NCBI GenBank assembly: GCA_937950565.1
Contig: CALFCS010000140.1
Coordinates: 1 to 9,602, forward strand
Length of the DNA stretch: 9,602 nucleotides
From: an uncultured Lachnospiraceae bacterium
GTDB taxonomy: Bacteria > Bacillota > Clostridia > Lachnospirales > Lachnospiraceae
Reading direction: 5' to 3'
Part shown: positions 1 to 7,900 of the stretch, piece after piece
Layout: each line of letters starts with the position of its first letter
Position numbering within the stretch: position 1 is the stretch's first letter
Program-made: the position numbers and the translations under genes
The notes under the pieces: model-generated
Databases searched by the model: none
The model's input: the letters and a program-made list of their open reading frames with translations, nothing else
Told to the model about the DNA's origin: nothing

Positions 1-131
1 TGGCATATGGAAATGGAATCATTACCGGAAAAGATTATGAAACGAGACTGGAGCCGCAGGGGAATGCAAGCCGTGCGGAATGTGCGACGATTATCATGCG
101 GTTTGTGAAGAAGTATAAGTCACGGAAGTAA
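1..131 (+). CDS. C-terminal end of an upstream SLH-domain surface protein (partial)
   Basis: Only the last 42 complete codons are in the window; the reading frame begins at base 3 and ends with TAA at 129-131. The peptide starts AYGNGIITGKDYETRLEPQG and contains ASRAE, the third-SLH version of the TRAE motif used by SLH domains to bind pyruvylated secondary cell-wall polymer. It matches the final SLH repeat of the next gene at 36 of 39 residues and 108 of 117 bases (3-119 here against 4672-4788), then ends with a short basic tail, SRK. The protein is therefore a third member of the same wall-anchored family, at least at its C terminus. Whether it also carries leucine-rich repeats and a peptidase domain cannot be seen. 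The next start codon lies 40 bases downstream, so the genes are probably co-transcribed. Family assignment of this fragment is secure; function of the full protein is unknown. Confidence 0.9.
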   Translation, partial: AYGNGIITGKDYETRLEPQGNASRAECATIIMRFVKKYKSRK

Positions 132-160
132 AGTGTGATTTATAAATAAAAGAAAGAAAA

Positions 161-171
161 GAGGGAAGAAG
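161..171 (+). promoter_or_regulatory. Ribosome binding site for the 172 start
   Basis: The sequence GAGGGAAGAAG lies directly before the ATG at 172. Its GAGG core (161-164) is seven bases from the start codon, a normal Shine-Dalgarno distance. It fixes the start of the first complete gene, and the encoded N terminus begins with a basic stretch suited to a signal peptide. Confidence 0.75.
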
Positions 172-282
172 ATGCAAAAAACAAGGAAAAGAATTGTGAC
201 ATATCTTTTTGCGGCCATCCTGACGATTTTCGGCATGTATACTGCCGGAATATGGACGGCATCTGTCTCCGTAGTGCAGGCG
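172..282 (+). other. Sec signal peptide of the first complete gene
   Basis: Residues 1-37 show a basic n-region (K3, R5, K6, R7), a hydrophobic core from about residue 8 to 35 and a small-residue site VQA before AEEY. Cleavage is expected after residue 37 or 38. There is no lipobox cysteine, and no LPXTG motif at the C terminus, which fits SLH-mediated rather than sortase-mediated anchoring. Confidence 0.8.
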
Positions 283-3200
283 GCGGAAGAATATGTGGAC
301 GGAGATTATAAGTATGAGCTTCTGAGCGACGGGACAGCACAGATTACGGAATATACCGGGAAGGAGAAGGAGCTGCAGATTCCATCTGTGGTCGGAGGAC
401 ATACGGTTACAAAAATCGACAACCTTAATCCGTGGTCCAGAAATCTTCCAATCGTCAGTATTACTATCCCTGCCAGTGTAAAGGAAGTGTATTATGGCAT
501 TGGCGGAGTTGGCGTTATGAAGGAAATTTATGTGGATGCGGACAATCCGTCATATACTTCCATAGATGGAGTGCTGTTTAACAAAGAACAGACGGAACTG
601 GTCGCTTTTCCGAAGAAGAAAAGGGGAGATTATGTAATTCCTGATGGGGTCCGGAAGATCGGACAACAGGCCTTTTCTCTGAGTGAACTGAGCAGTATTA
701 CGATTCCGGAGGGAGTGGAGGCCATTGGCGAGATGGCATTTTATCAGAATGATTTTATAGAGCGCATGGAGCTTCCGGCTAGCATTGCTACAATCGGTGA
801 TAAGGCATTTTTAAATACAGCGCTTGTGGAGATTCATGCGGTGGAAGGAAATGAGAAATATACTTCTGTGGACGGTGTGCTGTTTAGTAAGGATATGAAA
901 GCGCTGCTCTGTTACCCGGCGGGAAGATCTGAGGCATCCTATGTAATTCCTGATGGAGTTGAGTCTGTTTCCGACTATGCATTTCAAAAATGCATCGGAT
1001 TGAATCGGGTTGAGTTTCCGGATGGATTTGTGTTCATTGGCGTCGGAGCCTTTATGGATTGCTCCAATCTGGCAGAGGTTCAGTTTCCTGCTACACTGGA
1101 GGAAATTTATTTTCAGGCATTTTACGGATGCAAATCTTTAACAGAGCTGGTGATTCCAAATAGTGTGTTTGAGATTGACATGATGGCGTTTAAAAATTGT
1201 TCTTCGTTGACAGATGTTACGCTCCCAAACCAGATATCGGATATTGAATCATCGACATTTTACGGATGTAAGAATCTTAAGAATATTAATATCCCATATG
1301 GTGTTATGGAGATAAGTTCCAGTGCTTTTAAGGACTGTGCTTCGCTTTCTGGGCTGGTCATTCCTTCTCAGGTCAGTAAGATTGCAAAGGATGCTTTTAC
1401 AGGCTGCGGCGCTCTTGAAATTCAGGGATTTGCCGGGACAACTGCACAGACCTATGCAAAGGAGCAGAAGCTTTCCTTTAAGGAATTGAAGACGACATCT
1501 TTTGATATTACATTTGATGCCTGTGGAGGAACGGTAAATACAAAGCAAAAGCAAGTAAAATGGTATGAGGAATATGATGTACTGCCAACGCCGGAAAGAA
1601 AGGGTTACCTGTTTGATGGCTGGTATACGCAGAAAGACGGCGGAATGCAGGTGCTCGGCAATTCGACAGTGACGCAGGGAAAAGCACATACACTTTATGC
1701 GCACTGGATTCAGCCACAGGGATATATGATACATTTTGATGAAAAAGATGGAATCAACGAAAGCGGTGTTTTCAACAGGAAGGTAGCTGTCGGACAGAGC
1801 GTGGGATATCTTCCGTTTGTCGGTAAAGATTATCATCCTTCTGGAAGGTGGTGCAGGCAGGAAGGTTCTGAAATGATAAAGAAAACGGTGCTTGAGGAAA
1901 GCATGTTTGATGAAAATCATGTACTTACCCTTTATGCCCGGTATATACCGACATCTACAAAGGTATCCTTTGACGCGAATGGAGGAACGGTAGATAAAAA
2001 AAGCAAGCTCGTTACTTATTCTCATACCTACGGGCCACTGCCGGTGCCTTCGAGAGTCGATTATGAGTTTAACGGCTGGTTTACAGAACCAAAGGGCGGA
2101 ACAAAAATAACAAAGAATTCCAAAGTGCTCGTTGGGAAAAAACGAGGGTCTGGATATGGAGAACAGACATTATATGCACAGTGGACAGAGCTTAAGAAAT
2201 ATACTGTGACTTTTGATGCAAACGGAGGAACTGTCGAGCCGAACAGTGACATTGTAATTTACGGGAAGGTTTATGGGCATCTGCCGGTACCAACCCGCAA
2301 GGGACATACCTTTGAAGGGTGGTATACAAGCTCTGCAGGCGGAAGCCGGATTCAGTCTACTTCAACTGTGGTAATTGATTCCAATCATACTTTATATGCG
2401 CATTGGAAAGCGAACACCTATACGGTTACCTTTAACGCTTCGGGAGGTAATGTCGGAACAACTACGAAAACGGTGGCATATGAAGGAACTTATGGAAGTC
2501 TGCCGATGCCGACGAGGAGTGGGTATGGCTTCGACGGCTGGTATACTGCCGCTTCCGGCGGAACCAGAATCACCGAAAATAGCAAGGTGACAACGATGTC
2601 GAACCACACACTGTATGCGCATTGGAAAAAGGCAAAGCAGCCTTCTGTAGATGATATGGCATATAAATTTATAAATTCCGGCGGAAATGGAGGCTTTGAA
2701 TACTATAAAAACGGAAACAATTATTACCGGATTCCATACAATATATATGTCATGGTATTCGGGGATACTGCTTATGCGCGTAGTCTGTATAATGCAGTCG
2801 GTGCATGGGGTGGAAATTGTTTTGGTATGTGCAGTACTACATCTATGTTCTATATAGATGGAAACGGATATACGACACAAAGTTTCAATCAGAATGCGAC
2901 GCTGCCATATGCACTTTCAATTAAAGACTATAATGGAACTATGGGAGTGAACCTGACGCAGTTTATTGAAGGATTACAAATTTGTTGCAATTATGACAAG
3001 TCGACAAGCGGCTACTATCAAAAAAGAATAGGTAATTTATCTTCCATTTGTAATGCTGTGAAAGAATTTGAGAATACAGGAAATGATCCGGTAATTCTCC
3101 TGATACGCGGTAATTCTGGGGGACATGCCGTTATAGGGTACAAGCTGGAGAATGTCAGCAATACAGAAAGCAGGCTGTATATTTATGATCCCAATTTCTC

Positions 3201-4791
3201 AAATGGAATCAGGTATATAACACTTTATAAGGATGCTTCCGGAGCATATACAAGATGGTATTACCGCCTGAATGACGCTGAAAATTGGGGAACAGGTTAT
3301 CCGGGAGAGATGATTTCTTATATTTTGTATAGTGAGTCATTTACAATCTGGCAAAACAGAGACGGGCGAAAAGATTACAATCTGCTTAACATAAATACGG
3401 AAAATGCTGTTCTTTATGACGGTGATGGAGAAGTGGCTGCAGAAATAAAGGACGGAGAAGTCATTTCGAAGCGGGAGGATATTTATCCGGTTTCGGACAT
3501 TGGAGTGACGGCAGAAGGAGGACAGAGTGAGAAGAAAGAAACGGAGATTTTCCTTCCAGCAGATTATTATACGGTTCGGAATCTGGATTCTACTATAGAG
3601 AAATTTGAAGCTAGTATGGCGGATGAAGAGCAGGTTGCAGAGGTTGCTACGGCATCAGATGAGATTTCTTTTGTGGTAGATGATACAGAAGAAACAAATT
3701 ACGTAAGACTTCCGGATGAGAATACGGATTATGAGATTAAATTATCCTCGACCCTGGAGGGAACTTATGAAGAAGTAACATTGACAGATGAGATGAACGG
3801 CGGACAGATAAGCACGGATTCACAGGAAGAGCTTGTTTTCCTTCAGATGGGTGGAAATGTTGTTGCAAAAGGGGATGTTATGAACGGCGGCGCGAAGCTG
3901 CAGTTTGGTTATGACGTAATGAAAATTCAGGGAAATGAGGCAGTCGGAGAACTACAGTCGGCTACAATTGAGGATGAGGTAATTGCAGATGAGATGTATC
4001 TGGACACGGATAAGATGAGTCTGAAACCAGGAGAAGCAAAGGCTCTGACGCCAACAATTCTTCCGCAGATTACTACAGATAAGGAAATAACCTGGAAATC
4101 GAGTAATCCTTCAGTGGCGCAGGTATCCTCCGACGGTGTTGTAACTGCAGTTTCAGGAGGAACGGCCGTGATCACTGCTGCATGCGGAGAGGGCGACGCA
4201 TTTTGTGAAGTAACCGTAACAGGAAATGGTGCAAATCTCCCATTTGTAGACGTGTCTTCCAGCGACTGGTTCCAGCCATATGTAGCATATGTCTATCAGA
4301 ATAATCTGATGAAAGGTCTTGACAATACGCATTTTGGCCCGGTACAGAACCTTGCCCGCGCCCAGTTTGCGGTAATTCTCCATCGCATGAACGGAGAGCC
4401 AAAGGTGGATTATACGGCGAAGTTTCCGGACGTAGGAGACGGAATCTGGTATACAGACGCCATTCTCTGGGCGAGCAGCATCAAGGTGGTAAACGGATAT
4501 TCCGATACGGGAAGATTTGGCCCGGCGGATTATATCAACCGAGAGCAGATGGCGGTCATGATGTACCGATATGCGGATTATAAAGGATATTCCACCGGAA
4601 ATAAGGCGGATACTAGTAAATTCAAAGATGCGTCACAGGTGACCGGATATGCCAGGGAAGCCATGAAGTGGGCATATGGAAACGGAATCATTACGGGAAA
4701 AGATTATGAGACGAGACTGGACCCGCAGGGAAATGCGAGCCGTGCGGAATGTGCGACGATTATCATGCGGTTTGTGGAGAAGTTTAAATAG
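172..4791 (+). CDS. SLH-anchored LRR/B-repeat surface protein with papain-like cysteine peptidase domain
   Basis: Predicted secreted, wall-anchored modular protein of 1539 residues. A Sec signal peptide occupies residues 1-37 (basic MQKTRKR, hydrophobic core, cleavage after VQA). Residues 45-441 form a BspA/LRR_5-type repeat head of about ten units, with the recurring pattern IP..V..I...AF..C..L. Five InlB B-repeats follow (444-820; FDANGGT, GWYT, LYAHW), the second degenerate. A peptidase-like domain spans about 828-1060, with candidate triad Cys883 (WGGNCFGM), His985 (GGHAVIGYK) and Asp1006 (IYDPN). An unrecognised module (1065-1265), a Big_2 domain (1270-1352) and three SLH repeats (1357-1539; LARAQ, INREQ, ASRAE) complete it. 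Likely role: adhesion, and possibly proteolysis, at the cell surface. The papain oxyanion Gln is not visible six residues before Cys883 (Gly877 is there), so activity is unproven. The next paralogue starts 31 bases downstream. Confidence 0.9.
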   Translation: MQKTRKRIVTYLFAAILTIFGMYTAGIWTASVSVVQAAEEYVDGDYKYELLSDGTAQITEYTGKEKELQIPSVVGGHTVTKIDNLNPWSRNLPIVSITIPASVKEVYYGIGGVGVMKEIYVDADNPSYTSIDGVLFNKEQTELVAFPKKKRGDYVIPDGVRKIGQQAFSLSELSSITIPEGVEAIGEMAFYQNDFIERMELPASIATIGDKAFLNTALVEIHAVEGNEKYTSVDGVLFSKDMKALLCYPAGRSEASYVIPDGVESVSDYAFQKCIGLNRVEFPDGFVFIGVGAFMDCSNLAEVQFPATLEEIYFQAFYGCKSLTELVIPNSVFEIDMMAFKNCSSLTDVTLPNQISDIESSTFYGCKNLKNINIPYGVMEISSSAFKDCASLSGLVIPSQVSKIAKDAFTGCGALEIQGFAGTTAQTYAKEQKLSFKELKTTSFDITFDACGGTVNTKQKQVKWYEEYDVLPTPERKGYLFDGWYTQKDGGMQVLGNSTVTQGKAHTLYAHWIQPQGYMIHFDEKDGINESGVFNRKVAVGQSVGYLPFVGKDYHPSGRWCRQEGSEMIKKTVLEESMFDENHVLTLYARYIPTSTKVSFDANGGTVDKKSKLVTYSHTYGPLPVPSRVDYEFNGWFTEPKGGTKITKNSKVLVGKKRGSGYGEQTLYAQWTELKKYTVTFDANGGTVEPNSDIVIYGKVYGHLPVPTRKGHTFEGWYTSSAGGSRIQSTSTVVIDSNHTLYAHWKANTYTVTFNASGGNVGTTTKTVAYEGTYGSLPMPTRSGYGFDGWYTAASGGTRITENSKVTTMSNHTLYAHWKKAKQPSVDDMAYKFINSGGNGGFEYYKNGNNYYRIPYNIYVMVFGDTAYARSLYNAVGAWGGNCFGMCSTTSMFYIDGNGYTTQSFNQNATLPYALSIKDYNGTMGVNLTQFIEGLQICCNYDKSTSGYYQKRIGNLSSICNAVKEFENTGNDPVILLIRGNSGGHAVIGYKLENVSNTESRLYIYDPNFSNGIRYITLYKDASGAYTRWYYRLNDAENWGTGYPGEMISYILYSESFTIWQNRDGRKDYNLLNINTENAVLYDGDGEVAAEIKDGEVISKREDIYPVSDIGVTAEGGQSEKKETEIFLPADYYTVRNLDSTIEKFEASMADEEQVAEVATASDEISFVVDDTEETNYVRLPDENTDYEIKLSSTLEGTYEEVTLTDEMNGGQISTDSQEELVFLQMGGNVVAKGDVMNGGAKLQFGYDVMKIQGNEAVGELQSATIEDEVIADEMYLDTDKMSLKPGEAKALTPTILPQITTDKEITWKSSNPSVAQVSSDGVVTAVSGGTAVITAACGEGDAFCEVTVTGNGANLPFVDVSSSDWFQPYVAYVYQNNLMKGLDNTHFGPVQNLARAQFAVILHRMNGEPKVDYTAKFPDVGDGIWYTDAILWASSIKVVNGYSDTGRFGPADYINREQMAVMMYRYADYKGYSTGNKADTSKFKDASQVTGYAREAMKWAYGNGIITGKDYETRLDPQGNASRAECATIIMRFVEKFK
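304..1494 (+). repeat. BspA/LRR_5-type leucine-rich repeat head, gene at 172
   Basis: Residues 45-441 begin with a cap (YKYELLSDGTAQI) and continue as about ten units of roughly 23 residues with consensus L..V.IP..V..I...AF..C. The array ends with the usual terminal signature GFAGTTAQTYAKEQKLSF. Two units are expanded by an inserted stretch carrying YTSIDGVLF (from residue 128) or YTSVDGVLF (from residue 230). In this family such arrays form curved binding surfaces for host or microbial ligands; the ligand here is unknown. Confidence 0.88.
1501..2631 (+). repeat. Five InlB-type B-repeats (Listeria-Bacteroides repeat), gene at 172
   Basis: Units at residues 444-513, 516-592, 594-673, 675-746 and 748-820. 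Four carry the standard signature: FDANGGT or a close variant near the start, LP.P in the middle, then GW(Y/F)T and a closing LYA.W. The second is degenerate: FDEKDG replaces FDANGG, the GWYT block is lost (GRWCRQ), and the closing Trp is Tyr591. B-repeats are beta-rich stalk modules that hold the LRR head away from the envelope. Confidence 0.9.
2653..3351 (+). other. Papain-like cysteine peptidase domain, gene at 172
   Basis: Residues about 828-1060. The order of conserved blocks is FGDTA, WGGNCFGM (Cys883), FIEG.QI, TGNDPVI, GGHAVIGYK (His985), IYDPN (Asp1006) and LYKDASG. Cys-His-Asp order with a glycine-flanked Cys and a GGHAV strand is the hallmark of papain-fold peptidases, including the C39-like group. 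The fold assignment rests on motifs only. The exact MEROPS family is not determined, and a non-peptidase papain-fold role is possible. Confidence 0.7.
3370..3966 (+). other. Unrecognised conserved module between peptidase domain and Big_2
   Basis: Residues about 1067-1265 match no family I recognise, yet the paralogue downstream keeps the same order of blocks: (I/V)KDG(E/D)VI followed by REDIYPV; a LP.D.YT block; TA.DEI with VDD and NYV; then DYEI.L(S/T)S.L.GT. It is acidic and looks beta-rich. Candidate roles are a propeptide-like or chaperone-like part of the peptidase, or a structural stalk; the sequence does not decide between them. Confidence 0.55.
3979..4227 (+). other. Big_2 bacterial immunoglobulin-like domain, gene at 172
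   Basis: Residues about 1270-1352 show the Big_2 pattern: LDTDKMSLKPGE, a LP block, TWKSSNPSVAQV, DGVVTAVSGGTAVIT and a final strand CEVTVTG. These domains act as rigid spacers in surface proteins. It directly precedes the SLH anchor, separated by a short linker (NGANL). Confidence 0.88.
4240..4788 (+). other. Three SLH (S-layer homology) repeats, gene at 172
   Basis: Residues 1357-1539 contain three SLH units starting at PFVDVSSSDWF, KFPDVGDGIWY and KFKDASQVTGY, with TRAE-equivalent motifs LARAQ, INREQ and ASRAE. Three SLH repeats form the usual trimeric-pseudosymmetric anchor that binds pyruvylated secondary cell-wall polymer, so the C terminus sits in the wall and the LRR head points outward. 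Confidence 0.92.
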
Positions 4792-4811
4792 CAGCTGAAT
4801 TTGGCTGTGAG

Positions 4812-4816
4812 AGGAG
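4812..4816 (+). promoter_or_regulatory. Shine-Dalgarno AGGAG for the 4823 start
   Basis: AGGAG lies six bases before the ATG at 4823 and thirteen before a second ATG at 4830, so the spacing favours 4823. Only 4823 is in frame with the long downstream coding region. The 4830 ATG, at the position equivalent to the start of the preceding paralogue, meets TAA after five codons. Confidence 0.8.
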
Positions 4817-4822
4817 AAAGGG

Positions 4823-4936
4823 ATGGAAGATGCAAAAAAGAAAATAAGAAGAAATTTGGTCCGGTTTCTGATGGCGTGGTTTTTACTTATTGGTGTACAG
4901 CTTCTGCTGCCGCAGGAGCTGTGCACCGTAAAGGCA
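4823..4936 (+). other. Sec signal peptide of the third gene
   Basis: Residues 1-38: acidic MEDA, then basic KKKIRR, a hydrophobic core rich in Leu, Phe and Trp, and a VKA cleavage site before DVSMGE. The MEDA stretch has no counterpart in the preceding paralogue and arises from the upstream-shifted start codon. The next in-frame ATG (residue 17) lies inside the hydrophobic core and would destroy the n-region, so 4823 is the preferred start. Confidence 0.75.
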
Positions 4937-7900
4937 GATGTCAGTATGGGAGAATTTGCCGATGGAGCTTACAGGTATGACATTCTGGAAGACGGGACAG
5001 TAAGGATTGCCCGATATACCGGGAAGGAAGCAAAAGTTGAGATTCCTTCGGAAATTGGAGGGAAAAGTGTCAGTGTAATAAATGACATGTCCTTCTATGG
5101 AAATTCTACATTGGAGTCTGTTGTGGTTCCAAATGGCGTGAAGGAAATCAGAAGCTGGGCATTTGGTGACTGTGAGAATCTGGAAAAGGTTACGCTTCCG
5201 AAAAGCCTGACGAAGCTTTATAGTTACGCATTTGCCTATGATGAAAAGCTTGCGTCGATTGTACTGCCGGACAAATTAGAAGAGATTGAACATGATGTGT
5301 TTCAGCAGACCGGTCTGACTGCGATTACAATTCCGGCAAGCGTTACGACGATAGAAGGCTGGGTATTTGAAGGTGCTTCGTCCTTGAAAACAATTCAGGT
5401 AGATCAGAAAAACCCCAGCTATACTTCGGTAGATGGCGTTCTCTATGATAAAGATAAAAGGACTGTTGTGGCTTATCCCGGAGGGAAAAAGGGATCCTAT
5501 ACCATTCCGGAGGGTGTATGGGAAATTGACTCCGGAGCGTTTGATGATTGCGAGAATCTGACAAATGTTACACTTCCGGAAAGCCTGAATGATATTGAAA
5601 TCTATGCATTCAGCGGATGCAGTTCCCTGCAGGAGCTTCTTATTCCGGAAGCGGTGACATGGATAGATCCGGATGCATTTTCTGGAGGGAATGGCTGTAC
5701 TTCTCTTTCGAAGATTGAAGTGGCGGAAGAAAATCCATTTTATTCTTCGGAAGGCGGTGTTTTGTTTGATAAGAAAAAGACAACGCTGTATTTGTATCCG
5801 GCCGGAAAAACGGATGAATTCTACCAGGTGCCGGGATGTGTGGAAAAATTGAATGATTATGCATTTCAGGGATGTGTGTCGTTGAAAGAGGTTGTTCTTC
5901 CGAAGCATTTGTCTGATTTGGGAGAGCATACGTTTCAAGAATGTGTGAATCTTACAGAAGCAGAGATTCCGGAAGGAATCGACGAAGTGAAGTACGGTGT
6001 TTTTGCAGGATGTGGATTTACATCTTACCATTTTCCGGAAAATATCAGGGTGATTGAAGGTGGTGTATTTTTGGGCTGCCCAAATCTAAAGGAAGTTTAT
6101 CTTCCTTCCGGAGTAACGACTCTGAAAGGCTCTGCTTTTGAAAACTGTCCGGTATTGGAAGGGGTTTATATTCCGTCACAGGTTACCGAAATCAGTGGAA
6201 ATATATTCCGGGAAGCGCCGAACGCTGCGATTTATGGATTCTCGGGCTCGAAAGCGCAGGAATATGCCAAAGAGAAAGATATAGCATTTGCAGAAATAGA
6301 GAAAAGGGATTATCCGGTTCTCTTTGACGCAGGGGAAGGGACTATTACATCTGATGAAAAGAATGTTTCCTTTTATATGCCATATGGCAGCCTGCCGGTT
6401 CCGGAAAGGGACGGTTATGTATTTGAAGGCTGGTATACAGATGCGAAGGGTGGTCTTCGTATAACGGAGAATACGACTGTTACGAAAAAGGTAAGCCATA
6501 CGCTTTACGCACGCTGGATTCCGGCGGGGCAGTGCAGGGTTACCTTTGATGCAAATGGAGGAACAATAAGTGGGCAGTCGAAAACAGCGCCCGCCGGAAG
6601 TATTTACGGAGAACTTCCGGTTCCGGAAAGAGACGGCGGATATCAGTTTATCGGCTGGTATACAAAGGCCGATGGCGGAGAACGGATTTGTGATACAGAT
6701 ATAGTCCGCGTCAATCAGGAGCAGACGTTGTATGCCCATTGGCTGGAGGACATCTATTCTGTTATTTATGGTGAAAAGAGTGGGCAGGAATATGGACTGG
6801 TAGACGTTCTGACAATAAAAAGAGTAATTGCAGGAGATAGGTTTGGAGCGATGCCGCCTCCTACGTCGAAAGCAGGATTTGCATTTGACGGCTGGTCGCT
6901 CTCCGCAAAGGTAGGGGATGAACGGATTACGGAAGATACAAAGCTTGAAGGAGCTCTTCTGGACAGCAGCATGAAAAGCATATATCTTTATGCCCGCTGG
7001 GTAGGAAAGCCGATTTCTGTAAATTTTGATGCAAATGGCGGGACAACAAAGACAGAGAGCAAGCTGGTGACGTATTCACATACTTATGGGAGTTTGCCGG
7101 TTCCGGAAAGACCGGGGTATCAATTTGGCGGATGGTACACGGAGAAAAGCGGAGGTTCTCTCGTAACCGGAGACTCAATCGTAGAAAATGGTACAGAGCA
7201 TACGCTGTATGCCCATTGGATTGAAGGTGAGAAATACCAGGTTTCGTTTCATGCAAATGGCGGAACCATACAGGCAGAGAAGCTGGCGGTTGTGTATGGC
7301 GGTACTTATGGGACGCTGCCGAAACCGGTTCGGACGGGATATCAGTTTGCCGGGTGGTATACGGCTTCGGAAGGCGGAAAACAGATAAAAAAAGACAGCA
7401 AGGTGAGCATCCGGGCGAATCATACGTTATATGCACACTGGAGTCCGGTCAGTATCCGTGTAGATTATGATGCAAATGGCGGAAGCCTGTCAGAATCGGG
7501 GAAGACGGTGACTTACGATGATACATACGGAACGCTGCCGGAACCGACAAGAAGCGGCTATGGATTTGCCGGGTGGTATACAAAAAGAGATGGCGGGACG
7601 CAAATTTTCAGCAATACAAAGGTGGCACAGACAGTGGCGCACACGCTGTATGCACATTGGGAAATCAGAAAAACAAAAACACCGGATGTGAAAGAGCTGA
7701 CATACAAATTTGCAAATTCCCATGATTCTGTAAGGGGACTTGGTTATGCATATGATTATGTCATACCGGAGCCGATTTACCGGTATATGTTTGGGGATAC
7801 GGCATTTGCTGACAGAGTATGGTCATTGAGGAAAAATGATATATGGGGCGGAAGCTGCTACGGATTCAGCGCAACTTCGTCCCTTGTATTCCTGCACGAG

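Noticed and set aside
132..171. AT-rich TTTATAAATAAAA stretch as a promoter -10 region
   Set aside because: No convincing -35 element can be placed at proper spacing before it, and the 40-base gap after a same-strand stop fits an operon junction better.
1249..2025. 258-codon open frame on the minus strand
   Set aside because: It is fully antisense to the LRR and B-repeat region of the gene at 172, has an unlikely Cys/Arg/Ile-rich composition, no ribosome binding site or family motif, and overlaps a strongly supported coding frame.
2375..2590. 71-codon plus-strand frame inside the first complete gene
   Set aside because: It is an out-of-frame shadow of the B-repeat coding sequence with no ribosome binding site.
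1501..2631. Regular repeats as a CRISPR array or mobile element
   Set aside because: The repeats are about 210-240 bases, in frame, degenerate at DNA level and encode B-repeats; there are no short identical repeats with unique spacers and no transposase or inverted ends.
4240..4581. SLH block repeated at 9260-9601 as an assembly duplication artefact
   Set aside because: The copies differ at 35 of 342 bases, mostly at silent third positions, and lie in full-length diverged genes, so they are true paralogous segments.
4792..4807. Possible hairpin CAGC...GCTG between the second and third genes as a terminator
   Set aside because: The stem is only four base pairs and is not followed by a T run, so it does not resemble an intrinsic terminator.
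5276..6031. 251-codon open frame on the minus strand
   Set aside because: It is antisense to the LRR head of the third gene, and its composition reflects reverse reading of repeat codons. No domain was recognised.
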